Origin: Pseudomaricurvus sp050633365
GTDB lineage: Bacteria; Pseudomonadota; Gammaproteobacteria; Pseudomonadales; Cellvibrionaceae
Length of the DNA stretch: 64,000 nt
NCBI GenBank assembly: GCA_050633365.1
Contig: JBOEGJ010000026.1
Location: forward strand, 58,590-122,589
Direction of reading: 5' to 3'
A program made the translations under genes and the position numbers. Positions 17,940-27,203 of this stretch are shown in pieces. The notes under the pieces were generated by a model that worked only from the letters and a program-made list of their open reading frames with translations, was not told where the DNA came from and ran no database searches. Position 1 is the stretch's first letter, and the number at the start of each line of letters is the position of its first letter.

Positions 17940-19220
17940 TTAAGCGAGGTAGCGATTAATCTTTGACAGCATCTTGGCTTCGTCGAGCGGTTTTTCTAGG
18001 CAATCATTGGCGCCCACTTGCTTGCCGAGTTTAACTTGTTGGGCTCGATCTTCCGCCGAGATTAAGATGATGGGCAAGGTCGCCGTAGCGGCGTTTTGTC
18101 GCAATTGGCGACAAACTTCTAAACCGTCGATATCGGGCATGTGTATGTCGAGTAAGAGTAAATCCGGTGCCACGGATTTGGCTAGGGCAATACAGTCAGA
18201 GCCGTTGTCGGCGGTGACAATATTGCAGTGATTGTGCAATTGAATGGCCAGTAAGTTCAATGTGTCGCTATCGTCGTCGGCCACCAAAATGGTTTTTTGA
18301 GTGTCCGTTTCTTGGGCTGACACTTTATTGCGTCCACCTTCTTTGGATCGATAGAGCATGGTGTCGGCTTGCTCTATGACGTCGTCAAGGGTGCGTCCTG
18401 TGGTATGGGTGCATGTGGCAACACCGATACTGGTGGTAACGACCTTTTCGGTGGAAGATTTGTCGTGCGGTATTTGCAGTTCAAATACCGCACGCAAAAT
18501 GTTTTCACCCACTTGTTTGGCGCCGCTGATGTCAGTGTTGGGCAGCAGTACAATGAACTCTTCTCCGCCGTAGCGGGCCAGTACATCTTCTGGGCGTTGC
18601 AGCGCTCGTTGCAGAGCCGAGGCGACTTGTTTAAGGCAGGTATCACCCACCGGATGGCCGTAGTGATCGTTGAACAATTTGAAATGATCGATATCCAGCA
18701 TTAACACTGAAATGGGGGTTTGCGCTCGTTTGGCTAGGGCCCACTGTTGTTTGGCGATTTCGCCAAAGGTTCGACGATTGTAGAGTTGCGTTAGTCCGTC
18801 GCGCTGGCTTAAGCGCTCGAGCTCTTCATTCATTTGATGCAGCTGGTTACGCATGTCGACAATACGTTCCATGGCGCGAATTTTTGCTTTGATAATGATA
18901 GGGCTTACGGGCTTGGTGAGATAATCATCACCGCCGGCTTCAATTCCTTCTTCGACGCTGGAGTCGTCGGCTTTACCTGTCACGAAGATAATAGGAATCC
19001 AGTGTTCACCCAACCATTCGCGCATCAAGCGGGTGGTCTCAAAGCCATTGAGGCCAGGCATTTCCACATCCATGATGATGAGATCGAAGCGAGTGTGCTC
19101 GATCATTTGCAACGCTTCTTCTCCACTTTGGGCCACCAAGGGTTCATGCCCAGCGTCTCGAATGTAGCTGCTCATGGCGTGTCTTAGTGTCGCGCTGTCT
19201 TCAACCAACAAAATTTGCAT
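17940..19220 (-). CDS. REC-GGDEF-REC response regulator, diguanylate cyclase
   Basis: A 426-aa cytoplasmic signalling protein. The N-terminal receiver has DSATLR acidic residues, phospho-acceptor Asp51 in IIMDVEMPG and Lys in LTKPVS. A GGDEF domain follows (about 135-300) with an intact GGEEF active site and an I-site RPED exactly five residues upstream, so it should make c-di-GMP and be product-inhibited. A second receiver closes the protein, with LLLLDIHMPD and LEKPLD. No histidine kinase is adjacent. No clear Shine-Dalgarno is seen before the ATG. Confidence 0.93.
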   Translation of the reverse strand: MQILLVEDSATLRHAMSSYIRDAGHEPLVAQSGEEALQMIEHTRFDLIIMDVEMPGLNGFETTRLMREWLGEHWIPIIFVTGKADDSSVEEGIEAGGDDYLTKPVSPIIIKAKIRAMERIVDMRNQLHQMNEELERLSQRDGLTQLYNRRTFGEIAKQQWALAKRAQTPISVLMLDIDHFKLFNDHYGHPVGDTCLKQVASALQRALQRPEDVLARYGGEEFIVLLPNTDISGAKQVGENILRAVFELQIPHDKSSTEKVVTTSIGVATCTHTTGRTLDDVIEQADTMLYRSKEGGRNKVSAQETDTQKTILVADDDSDTLNLLAIQLHNHCNIVTADNGSDCIALAKSVAPDLLLLDIHMPDIDGLEVCRQLRQNAATATLPIILISAEDRAQQVKLGKQVGANDCLEKPLDEAKMLSKINRYLA

Positions 19221-19294
19221 GGTGGTTTAAACGATATCCTTATTGAATGATTGATGGTGTGTGAAACTATCGACCGCCAGAGCTTAAAGTGTAG

Positions 19295-20365
19295 TTAATG
19301 TATTGAGTTTGGTGGGTTTTGTCTCGCTGAATCTTCGGCTTTTGGTGAAAGTAACTCGCCAATGGCAATGGCCAGCTCCGTCGAGCGCTCAGGGTTTCTA
19401 AAGGCCGTGAGAATGTGCGGGCGGATGGGGGCGCAAAACAGCAGATCCGCCAATACCCGATTGAAGCTCTGCTGGCCTTGTTGGCACAGGCGCTCGAGGT
19501 ACAACAGGCACAGGGACGGATCGCATAAATCCATGCCGCAACGTGTGCCTACGGCTGCTAGGACTTCGATAAGCTCTGCTGCAGCACTATTAAGTACCTG
19601 GGTGAGCAGGCGATTGCGCAGCTCCAGGGCGCGACATTGAGACAAACCGCGAATCAGCGAGGCGATTAGCGATCCATCGAGATCCTCCTGTGTCAGCTCT
19701 GCGGTGAGTCGTGCGCCCAAGGCCTTACCTAAGGCACCACTCAGGTTTTCATTCTCTAGGCATTGGCACAGTCGCTTGAGCGGTTCAGCGGGCATGGTGG
19801 CCATAGCATTGATCAGAGGTGATTGATGTTCGCTGTGGCGCACGGCGAGATCTGCTAACCCTTGTAGGCCGATGGATTGCCACTGCTGCAGATCGGAGGT
19901 GAGGTAATCGCAGGCTGGCTGATAAAAGTCGCTGGTGGGATTGTTCAGTAGCTGATTGGCCTTGGCGTGCATGGCGGCTTGTCGCTCAGGTGAGGGGGTA
20001 AAAACATAGGGGTTACCCTCTAACACGGCGGCCAACTGCTCACCTTGTTTAGAGGCCTTAATGTTGGAGCCCAGCGCAACTAGCAGTTGCTTTAAAAACA
20101 GATCCCTCTCGTGAGGGTTGATTTTCCCCTGTTCGTCCAGCGGCAACTTAATAAACCACAAGAGCGGGATTTCCGGCGTGTCCGGGTCCCAGAACAGCAG
20201 TCCTATCCAAGCTTGGTGTAGGTAGGGCGCTGGGTAGGCAATGGCTTGCTGTTCGAATTTTGCAAAGGTGTCGGCACCAATTTCTTGAATGTGGCGCCCT
20301 AAGTCAAATACGCGGGTGGTGACGCCCATTTGCTCTAAGAGTTGGCCGATACTGGTGATCATCAT
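19295..20365 (-). CDS. DUF3549 family protein
   Basis: Conserved protein of unknown function, 356 aa if started at the ATG at 20365. I prefer this start (MMITSIGQLLEQMG) because AGGA lies 11 nt upstream; an in-frame ATG at 20407 lacks one. The N-terminal part has TRVFDLGRHIQEI and YPAPYLHQAWIGLLFWDP, then LLWFIKLPLDEQG, matching the Pseudomonas-type DUF3549 pattern. The rest is helical and Leu-rich, suggesting helical repeats. No signal peptide or membrane segment is visible. Confidence 0.75.
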   Translation of the reverse strand: MMITSIGQLLEQMGVTTRVFDLGRHIQEIGADTFAKFEQQAIAYPAPYLHQAWIGLLFWDPDTPEIPLLWFIKLPLDEQGKINPHERDLFLKQLLVALGSNIKASKQGEQLAAVLEGNPYVFTPSPERQAAMHAKANQLLNNPTSDFYQPACDYLTSDLQQWQSIGLQGLADLAVRHSEHQSPLINAMATMPAEPLKRLCQCLENENLSGALGKALGARLTAELTQEDLDGSLIASLIRGLSQCRALELRNRLLTQVLNSAAAELIEVLAAVGTRCGMDLCDPSLCLLYLERLCQQGQQSFNRVLADLLFCAPIRPHILTAFRNPERSTELAIAIGELLSPKAEDSARQNPPNSIH

Positions 20366-20544
20366 AAAATAAGGAGTCCTAACGACAAGATCGTGAATGG
20401 CGATCATTTTAACGGTTTCAGCGAGTAATCGCAGGTTTGGCTATAATTAATTTTACGGTTTCCTTCGCGGGTCCAAAACCTAGCGTTAGCGCTTTGGAAG
20501 CGGGTGAAATAACAATAATCAATTGATCGGGAAATACCGTCTAA

Positions 20545-21747
20545 ATGTTCAGTATTGAGGAACTTGCCAGTTATCCAAATGCTCTCTCCAAAGATTACCA
20601 ACACGCGGCCGTCGCACAGCGGATTCAGCTCACCGGTCATATACATCAGGCGTTACCGGATGTGTGTGAGAAGGCCTATCGAGAGCACTGGGATTGTTTA
20701 AATAAGTACGGCGAGGAGCGCTGGGATGAGGTTTTTGGTCGTTCCCGTCGAGTGCGTGAAGGTTTTGCTCGCATGATAGAGAGCCGTGCAGAAGATATCG
20801 CTTTGGCCAGCAATCTGCATGAATTATTTGTTCGTTTTTTATCGATTCTACCGCTGTCCCCGGATCGAAAAATACTCACTACCGATGCTGAGCACCCGTC
20901 GGTCGCAAGGCAGTTGGCTCGATTACACGAAGAGGGAATTGTACAGGTGCATACGGTTCCCGCCGATCCTGCGGCGGATGTGGTGGGGCGCCTGGCCTCA
21001 GCCATCGACGGCGATACCATCGCGGTGTGCGTATCATCGGTCAATTTTATCACTGGTCATCAAACCTTAGAACTCGATACCTTGATGCCTTTGTGTCACA
21101 AGGTGGGTGCCGAGCTGTTTGTCGATGCCTATTTGAGCGTAAACGTTCAGCACTTTTCCGTTGAAGAGTACAACTTGCAGCAGGCCTTTGTTGCCGGTGG
21201 CGGGGCTAAGTATTGCCAAATGGGGAACGGCAACTGCTTTATGCATGTACCTCCGGGGCGAAACTTTCGGCCTGTTGTCAGCGGCTGGTTCGGTAATTTT
21301 GATCCTTTACTTGATTCGCCGGCGGCATCACCTATTGCCTACAGCGACGGCGCTTCTCGCTTCAATGGTTCGTCTTATGATGCTATGCCGTTTTTTCGCG
21401 CGACTCATGTACTCGATTTCTTTGAGCAACGGCATCTGACCGTCGATTTTTTGGCCGACGTCAGTCACCGCCAATTGGAGCTGTTGGCAAAACGTTTTAG
21501 AGCTTTGGGGGTGCCAGAAGAGCAAGTTCATCTGCCGGTTGATGTCGAGTACATGGGCGGCTTCATGGCCTTAAAGACGCCACATGCACAGGCGCTTTGT
21601 GAAAAAATGCGCGATCGCGGTGTACACACCGATTATCGCAAGCATTGGTTGAGGTTGGGGCCTGCACCTTACTTGTGTGACGAGCAGTTGGAGGACGGCA
21701 TTATCGCCTTAGAAGAGTCACTGCAAGAAGTGATGCGAGAGGCATAG
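20545..21747 (+). CDS. PLP-dependent class V aminotransferase-fold enzyme (kynureninase-like)
   Basis: A 400-aa fold-type I PLP enzyme. FVDAYLSVN contains Asp194, the expected partner of the PLP pyridine nitrogen, and Lys222 in GGGAKYCQMG is the predicted Schiff-base lysine. HLPVDVEYMGGFMALKT and the C-terminal small domain resemble kynureninases and related hydrolases, but the GGGAKYCQMGNG segment differs from the usual kynureninase block. No tryptophan or NAD genes lie nearby, so the substrate is unknown. It is divergent from the DUF3549 gene and convergent with ychJ (7 bp between stops). Confidence 0.75.
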   Translation: MFSIEELASYPNALSKDYQHAAVAQRIQLTGHIHQALPDVCEKAYREHWDCLNKYGEERWDEVFGRSRRVREGFARMIESRAEDIALASNLHELFVRFLSILPLSPDRKILTTDAEHPSVARQLARLHEEGIVQVHTVPADPAADVVGRLASAIDGDTIAVCVSSVNFITGHQTLELDTLMPLCHKVGAELFVDAYLSVNVQHFSVEEYNLQQAFVAGGGAKYCQMGNGNCFMHVPPGRNFRPVVSGWFGNFDPLLDSPAASPIAYSDGASRFNGSSYDAMPFFRATHVLDFFEQRHLTVDFLADVSHRQLELLAKRFRALGVPEEQVHLPVDVEYMGGFMALKTPHAQALCEKMRDRGVHTDYRKHWLRLGPAPYLCDEQLEDGIIALEESLQEVMREA

Positions 21748-21754
21748 CTTTGCG

Positions 21755-22246
21755 CTACTGATCACAGCATCGTTTGAATTTCTTTCCGCTGCCACAGGGG
21801 CAGGGCTCGTTGCGGCCTGTTGTCCCTGCGATCGCATCCACGTAAAACCAGTGCTCTCCGTCTTTGATAAAGTGCGAATACTCGCGGTGAAAACTGGGAG
21901 TCTCCTCACCCTCGGCGATAAAGCGGGCGGAAAACTCCACCCAGCCCTCGCGGTCTTGGGGGGAGCCTTTCTGGCATCGGTGAATGGTGAGTCCTAGCCA
22001 TTGGGAGCTTTTAGCCCAGTGTTCTATATCGGACTTCGAGAGCGGTTGACTGGGGTTCGATTTCCAACTTTTAACAAGATAATCTACATCCACCAGCACA
22101 TGAGCGGTATAGCGTGAACGCATGAGCGCCTCGGCGCTGGGTGCCGCTTTCACGCCACTAATGATAGGTTGGCAGCAGTTTTGGTACTCGAGCTTTTGGC
22201 CGCAAGGGCAGGGGCTAGAAGCTGTTAGAGGTTTTAGAGACGTCAT
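21755..22246 (-). CDS. YchJ-family protein with SEC-C motifs
   Basis: A 163-aa protein of the YchJ/UPF0225 family, starting at ATG 22246; sequence upstream of it is not conserved. An N-terminal SEC-C-type zinc motif (CPCG, then CC, residues about 13-26) and a C-terminal SEC-C motif (EPCPCGSGKKFKRCC) flank an NTF2-like domain with LMRSRYTAHV, DYLVKSW and the WFYVDA strand. The molecular role of YchJ proteins is not established. Confidence 0.88.
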   Translation of the reverse strand: MTSLKPLTASSPCPCGQKLEYQNCCQPIISGVKAAPSAEALMRSRYTAHVLVDVDYLVKSWKSNPSQPLSKSDIEHWAKSSQWLGLTIHRCQKGSPQDREGWVEFSARFIAEGEETPSFHREYSHFIKDGEHWFYVDAIAGTTGRNEPCPCGSGKKFKRCCDQ

Positions 22247-22441
22247 GGGCAGTGGCAATCTATGTCTAATTTCGGTATTTTGGCAGGCTATTTTGCGCCG
22301 CGTCACTCCATAGGATGCTCGTGGGCTTCCTATTTTCAGTGTGGCGGCGGTTTGATGCCTTCTCGACAAGCGGCGATAGTAAACTAACCCTTGTCACAGG
22401 CCTACCGTCACCTTCCTAAGTTTCCGTATAAAGTACCGACC

Positions 22442-23605
22442 ATGACCAAATTTGATGATATTCGCCCCTACAACGACGCCGAAGTGGCTCCCGCTATCGA
22501 GCGAGTTTTGGCCGATCCCGAACTTATCAGTGCCGTTAGCAAATTGCGATTTCCACAGTTGGCGAATTACCTGCCGTGGCTGCTCAAACCTCTGATTCGT
22601 CGGGTACTGAAAAATCAGCTCAAAGGCGTACAAAGCGTCGAGCAGTTACAAGATATCGTGGCTCATTACCTGGGGAATATGATCGACGAGCGAGTGTCGG
22701 AGCTGACCTTTTCGGGTCTTGAGAAGCTCGACCCTAAGAAGTCTTATCTTTTTGTTTCGAACCATCGTGATATTGCAATGGATCCAGCGTTCGTCAATTG
22801 GGTGCTGCATCAAAATGGCCATCAGACCGTTCGTATTGCCATCGGCGATAACTTGCTCACCAAACCTTATGTGTCGGATCTGATGCGTCTCAATAAGAGC
22901 TTTATTGTGGTCCGTTCAGCGGTTGGTGCTCGAGAGAAGTACAAAGCGGCGAAGCATCTCTCTTCCTATATTCACCACTCGATTGTCGATGAGAGCAACA
23001 GTATCTGGATTGCGCAGCGAGAAGGGCGCGCCAAAGACGGATTGGATGCAACCAATACCGCCATCGTTAGCATGATTGCACTTAGCAAGCCGAAGAAGGT
23101 GGATTTTTCCGAATTTATTAATGAGCTTAATATTGTGCCCGTCTCTCTGTCCTATGAGTGGGACCCCTGCGATGCCGCCAAATCCAACGAGCTCTACCAT
23201 CAGTCTGAACACGGCAGCTACGAAAAAGACGAGCACGAAGACGTGGCCAGTATCGCCGCTGGTATCTCCGGTGAAAAAGGTCATGTGCACGTGGCTTTTG
23301 GCGATGTGTTGCAGGGGGATTATGAAAATGCCGATCAAGTGGCGGCCGAGATTGATCGTCAAGTTTGGCAGAACTATGTTCAGCACCCGAGCAATCATTT
23401 GGCTTACCAAATGCTGCACAAGGCAGATGTCGAGTTGCCTGTGTCCGCTCAGAATAAATCGTTTTGCTCGACTTACTATCTTGCCGAGCAACAAGAGCTG
23501 GTGCGCCGTTTGGATGCGGTTCCGGCAACACAGAGAGAATTGTTCTTGGGTATTTATGCCAACCCAGTTGTGAGTCAGTTACGGGCAAAAGACACCAATC
23601 CATAA
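22442..23605 (+). CDS. 1-acylglycerol-3-phosphate acyltransferase-like (PlsC domain)
   Basis: A 387-aa protein with a PlsC/LPLAT domain in its central part. NHRDIAMDPAFV carries the catalytic HX4D motif (HRDIAMD), and FIVVRSAVG and WIAQREGRAKDG look like the second and third acyltransferase blocks, the latter with the EGR substrate-binding residues. The N-terminal 75 residues and C-terminal 150 are not typical of short PlsC proteins. I chose ATG 22442 over TTG 22391, although neither has a strong Shine-Dalgarno. Its acceptor substrate is unknown. Confidence 0.8.
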   Translation: MTKFDDIRPYNDAEVAPAIERVLADPELISAVSKLRFPQLANYLPWLLKPLIRRVLKNQLKGVQSVEQLQDIVAHYLGNMIDERVSELTFSGLEKLDPKKSYLFVSNHRDIAMDPAFVNWVLHQNGHQTVRIAIGDNLLTKPYVSDLMRLNKSFIVVRSAVGAREKYKAAKHLSSYIHHSIVDESNSIWIAQREGRAKDGLDATNTAIVSMIALSKPKKVDFSEFINELNIVPVSLSYEWDPCDAAKSNELYHQSEHGSYEKDEHEDVASIAAGISGEKGHVHVAFGDVLQGDYENADQVAAEIDRQVWQNYVQHPSNHLAYQMLHKADVELPVSAQNKSFCSTYYLAEQQELVRRLDAVPATQRELFLGIYANPVVSQLRAKDTNP

Positions 23606-23663
23606 TTGGAATTTGAGCTCATCAATTTTCGGTGATATACAATAATAAAAGCAGGGGAGTAAC

Positions 23664-24455
23664 GTGAAAGGACTTAATTCGATAGTGGCGACTTTGTTGA
23701 CCAAAACTCTATTTTTGACCGCAACATTGTTGACGGCAAACGTTTGGGGTCAGACGTTTCAAGTACCAGAAGGCGGCTTGTTGCGTCTACCCAATAGCGT
23801 AGGCGACAATCTCATCGAGAAACTGTCGGTGGCAAAAGGGGGGAAGTTGATGGTGCCAGCATCGATTTCGACACTGGTGATTGAAGACTTACAGATGGCG
23901 CAAAGCGCGCGCATCAGTATTGCGCCTCGTGACGAGCCCTTCGTATTGACCCTCAAACAAGCTCGTTTTGCCGATGGCAGTGTTCTTGCCGCTGTGGGCA
24001 GTCACGGCGATGTTGGCGTCCCCGGTGGCCGCGGCACTGATCTTAAACTCACCATCGACGGCGGAACAATTGCCAATCTTGTTATCGATGTGAGTGGAGG
24101 AAAAGGCGGCGATGGTTGGGCGGGCGCCCAGGGGCAAGACGGTAAAAATGCCGCTTGTTGGGGATTTGATTCATCGGCCGGAACTGACGGTGGCCATGGT
24201 AGTAACGGTATGCCTGGTGGCGACGGCGGTAATATCGATTTGTCTTTGGCACAAGCTCATTGGCTTGAAGTTATTGACGTTCGTCAACAGGGCGGCCAAG
24301 GCGGCCAAGCTGGCGCGGCAGGGCTTGCGGGTAAAGGCGGTCACGCAGCATCTTGTTGGTTGTATTCATTGGGGAAATCCGCCGCCGACGGTCAGGCGGG
24401 TACTGAAGGCAAAGCTGCCGAAGCAGGAAACCCCGGAATTCTAAGGGTTCGCTGA
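23664..24455 (+). CDS. Secreted glycine-rich protein with collagen-like segments
   Basis: A 263-aa precursor with a signal peptide (about residues 1-29, ending NVWG before QTF). The mature protein begins with a beta-strand-like region. After that, short Gly-X-Y triplet runs (such as GSHGDVGVPGGRGTD, GGKGGDGWAGAQGQDGK, GTDGGHGSNGMPGGDGG and GQAGAAGLAGKGG) alternate with hydrophobic strand-like segments. Two similar ACW / SCW cysteine sites are present. GTG 23664 follows AGGGGAG. No lipobox, sorting signal or membrane anchor is seen. I do not recognise the family; a surface or matrix protein is inferred. Confidence 0.7.
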   Translation: MKGLNSIVATLLTKTLFLTATLLTANVWGQTFQVPEGGLLRLPNSVGDNLIEKLSVAKGGKLMVPASISTLVIEDLQMAQSARISIAPRDEPFVLTLKQARFADGSVLAAVGSHGDVGVPGGRGTDLKLTIDGGTIANLVIDVSGGKGGDGWAGAQGQDGKNAACWGFDSSAGTDGGHGSNGMPGGDGGNIDLSLAQAHWLEVIDVRQQGGQGGQAGAAGLAGKGGHAASCWLYSLGKSAADGQAGTEGKAAEAGNPGILRVR

Positions 24456-24841
24456 GCCCTAGTTTCAGTCCCATCTTAAGCGACAGTGGCGCAAGGCTGC
24501 TGTCGTCTAGACCGATTCATACAGCTCTTCTCCCATATCAACTCTCGTGAAAGAAATGGACAGAGAGGTTGAAACCTCCCGTCCTCTAACCCAATCTATA
24601 AACGCTGCTATTCTATTTTGAATACGCTAATGTCATCTTCGCCTCAAGAATGAATAGATTCACCGTTGAGTGGTCTATTGGGGCGACAAAATCATACTTT
24701 TGCGTTTTTTTAGGCGAAATGGATATTGTCTAATCAGCGCCAATAACGAGATGATGCAGTAGCTTGCTTTCGTGAGGGTCTTGCGGCTATTTGGGCGAGA
24801 CTCTTGTTCCAATACTACGGGTTATATTAAGAGAGAGAATT
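24456..24841. other. Intergenic region before acyl-CoA dehydrogenase pair
   Basis: No gene is supported here. A CGACAG (24481-24486) and CTGTCG (24500-24505) inverted repeat could be a weak hairpin after the collagen-like gene, but it lacks a T-run. The region must hold the promoter of the acyl-CoA dehydrogenase operon; I see no clear -35/-10 pair or known operator. Confidence 0.4.
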
Positions 24842-26011
24842 GTGGATACGACTTTTTCTGCAGAAGACTTGGCCTTTCGTGACGAAGTGCGAGAGTTCTT
24901 GGCCGAAGCTTACGATGAAGATCTAAAGGCGCGCTTAGCGAATAAGAGCACCTTTAAAGAGGCCCAAATAGAGTGGCAAAGACGCATAAACAATAAGGGC
25001 TGGGCCGCTCCAGGTTGGCCTGCCGAACACGGTGGTTGCAGCTGGACACCGACACAAGGTTTTATCTACGAAAATGAGCGCTCTTCAGCGGGTGCTCCCG
25101 ATGTCATGCCATTTGGCTTAAAAATGGTAGCACCGGTTATATACACCTTCGGCAATGATGAGCAGAAAAAACGCTTTTTACCGAGAATTCTCAACAGTGA
25201 AGATTGGTGGTGTCAGGGTTACTCTGAGCCCGGTGCAGGTTCTGATTTGGCAGCACTGAAAACCAAGGCTGAGCTCGATGGCGATGATTACGTGGTTAAT
25301 GGTGCAAAAATTTGGACCTCCTACGCGCAATACGCCGATTGGATTTTTTGTTTGGTGCGCACCGATTCATCCGGTAAAAAGCAAGACGGTATTAGCTTTT
25401 TGTTGATCGAGATGAACACCCCTGGCATCAAAGTCAATCCAATTATTGGTATCGATAATCGCCACACGTTGAACGAAGTAGAATTCAATAATGTCCGTGT
25501 TCCCAAAGCTAATTTGATCGGTGAACAAGACAAAGGCTGGACATACGCTAAGGCACTGCTTGCCCATGAGCGTACCGCCATTGCGGGTGTTGCTCACTCG
25601 AAACGATCGCTTGCGGAAATTAAAGAGTTTGCGAAAAAAGAGATTGCCGGTGGTCAGTGTCTGGCTGACGATGCTATGTTCCGCAAAAATCTTACCGACA
25701 TCGAAATCGATTTGATGGCGTTGGAATATACCGAATTACGGGTATTGGCAAAGGCCGCAGCAGGTGGTCATCCAGGTGCTGAATCGTCGCTGTTGAAGAT
25801 TAAGGGCACCGAGATTCAACAGTCTGTTCAGAAGTTGCGTTTAGACGTGGCTGGGTATTATGCGGGCATTCAAACCGATGAAGACATCGGTCATGATTTT
25901 GCCGATAAGGCTCGTATTGAATACATGTATGGCCGTGCGGCGACCGTTTACGGTGGTTCGAACGAAGTCCAGAAAAACATTATCGCCAAGTTTGTACTGG
26001 GCCTGAAGTAA
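24842..26011 (+). CDS. Acyl-CoA dehydrogenase (PimC-like large subunit)
   Basis: FAD flavoenzyme that introduces the alpha-beta double bond in an acyl-CoA. It is 389 aa from GTG 24842, which follows AGAGAGAG and begins the conserved MDTTFSAEDLAFRDEVREFL region; upstream in-frame codons look non-conserved. CQGYSEPGAGSDLA and IWTSYAQYADW are substrate and FAD blocks. YGGSNEVQKNIIAK near the C-terminus lacks the Glu of the MCAD YEGT motif. With the next gene it resembles pimeloyl-CoA dehydrogenase large and small subunits; the true substrate is unknown. Confidence 0.87.
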   Translation: MDTTFSAEDLAFRDEVREFLAEAYDEDLKARLANKSTFKEAQIEWQRRINNKGWAAPGWPAEHGGCSWTPTQGFIYENERSSAGAPDVMPFGLKMVAPVIYTFGNDEQKKRFLPRILNSEDWWCQGYSEPGAGSDLAALKTKAELDGDDYVVNGAKIWTSYAQYADWIFCLVRTDSSGKKQDGISFLLIEMNTPGIKVNPIIGIDNRHTLNEVEFNNVRVPKANLIGEQDKGWTYAKALLAHERTAIAGVAHSKRSLAEIKEFAKKEIAGGQCLADDAMFRKNLTDIEIDLMALEYTELRVLAKAAAGGHPGAESSLLKIKGTEIQQSVQKLRLDVAGYYAGIQTDEDIGHDFADKARIEYMYGRAATVYGGSNEVQKNIIAKFVLGLK

Positions 26012-26031
26012 GCGGATAAGGAGTTTTGACC

Positions 26032-27162
26032 ATGAATTTTGATTACACAGAAGAACAAAACATGCTCAAAGACAGTGTTGCCCGCTTTGTGCAGGATCAA
26101 TACGACTTTGAGGCGCGCTGTAAAGTGGCGGCGCAAGACGACGGTTTTAGTCGTGAAAACTGGAGCACTTTCGCCGAACTGGGTTGGTTGTCGGTTCCCT
26201 TCGCCGAAGAGCATGGTGGTTTTGGCGGTAGCGTTGTCGATACCATGTTGCTGATGGAAGAATTTGGGAAAGGGTTGGTGTTAGAGCCATTTCTGGCGAC
26301 CGTGGTATTGTTCGGTGGGTTGTTGAATAAAGGCGGCAGCGCTGCTCAGCAAACCGCAAACATCGGCTCGATCATTGATGGCAGCCTACAGGGCGCTGTG
26401 GCATACGCTGAGCGTCAAAGTCGTTTTGAATTAAATGATGTAAAAACAACTGCCACTAAATCTTCTGACGGTTACACCATTTCTGGTGAAAAAACTGTCG
26501 TCTTTAATGGTGCTGCGGCCGACAAATACATTGTTTCGGCGAGAACCAGTGGTGCGCAATCGGATCAATCGGGTATTACTCTATTTTTGGTAGATGCCGA
26601 TAAGGTTGAGAAAACCAGCTACCGTATGATGGACGGGCAATTGGTTGCCAATGTTACCCTGAAGAACGTGACAGTGTCGGCCGATGCAATCGTTGGTGAG
26701 TTAGATTCAGGTTTGGCACTGCTGAGCAAGGTGGTTTCCGAAGCCATCGTCGCTGTCGGCGCCGAAGCTGTAGGTATTATGGATAAACTCCATTCAGCTA
26801 CTGTTGAGTACACCAAAACTCGTGAGCAGTTTGGTGTTGCCATCGGTTCTTTTCAGTCACTGCAACATCGCATGGTTGATATGTTTATGGAGTGCGAGCA
26901 GGCTCGCTCGATTCTGTATCGCGCAGCTTGTTCTATGGTTGGTGAGCAAGCCGACGCCGAGCAAGATGTACTGGCACTTAAAGTGTTGGTTGGTCGCGCC
27001 GGTAAACTCATCGGTGACGAAGCACTTCAGATCCATGGTGGTATTGGTATGACTGACGAGCTAGATGTTGGTCATTACACCAAGCGTCTAATGATGATCA
27101 ATACGCTGTTTGGCGATGCAGATTATTCTCAACAGAAATTTGCGGCTCTGTCAGTGGCGTAA
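26032..27162 (+). CDS. Acyl-CoA dehydrogenase (PimD-like small subunit)
   Basis: Second acyl-CoA dehydrogenase of the pair, 376 aa from ATG 26032 (AAGGAG 8 nt upstream; TTG 26026 is too close to it). MNFDYTEEQNMLKDSV and YDFEARCK, then ELGWLSVPFAEEHGGFGG, follow the pimeloyl-CoA dehydrogenase small-subunit pattern, as does HGGIGMTDELDVGHYTKR near the end. The middle domain lacks the usual tight FAD-contact motifs of single-chain enzymes. Only 20 bp separate it from the first gene, so a heteromeric enzyme is likely. Confidence 0.87.
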   Translation: MNFDYTEEQNMLKDSVARFVQDQYDFEARCKVAAQDDGFSRENWSTFAELGWLSVPFAEEHGGFGGSVVDTMLLMEEFGKGLVLEPFLATVVLFGGLLNKGGSAAQQTANIGSIIDGSLQGAVAYAERQSRFELNDVKTTATKSSDGYTISGEKTVVFNGAAADKYIVSARTSGAQSDQSGITLFLVDADKVEKTSYRMMDGQLVANVTLKNVTVSADAIVGELDSGLALLSKVVSEAIVAVGAEAVGIMDKLHSATVEYTKTREQFGVAIGSFQSLQHRMVDMFMECEQARSILYRAACSMVGEQADAEQDVLALKVLVGRAGKLIGDEALQIHGGIGMTDELDVGHYTKRLMMINTLFGDADYSQQKFAALSVA

Positions 27163-27203
27163 ATCACGAGCTATTGTTTATTCCATAGTTAGTGGTATTT
27201 ACC

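Noticed and set aside
22916..23494. A 192-codon minus-strand open frame
   Set aside because: Opposite the acyltransferase gene, which has clear catalytic motifs.
24481..24505. CGACAG/CTGTCG hairpin as terminator of the collagen-like gene
   Set aside because: Stem of six pairs with a 13-nt loop and no T-run; too weak.
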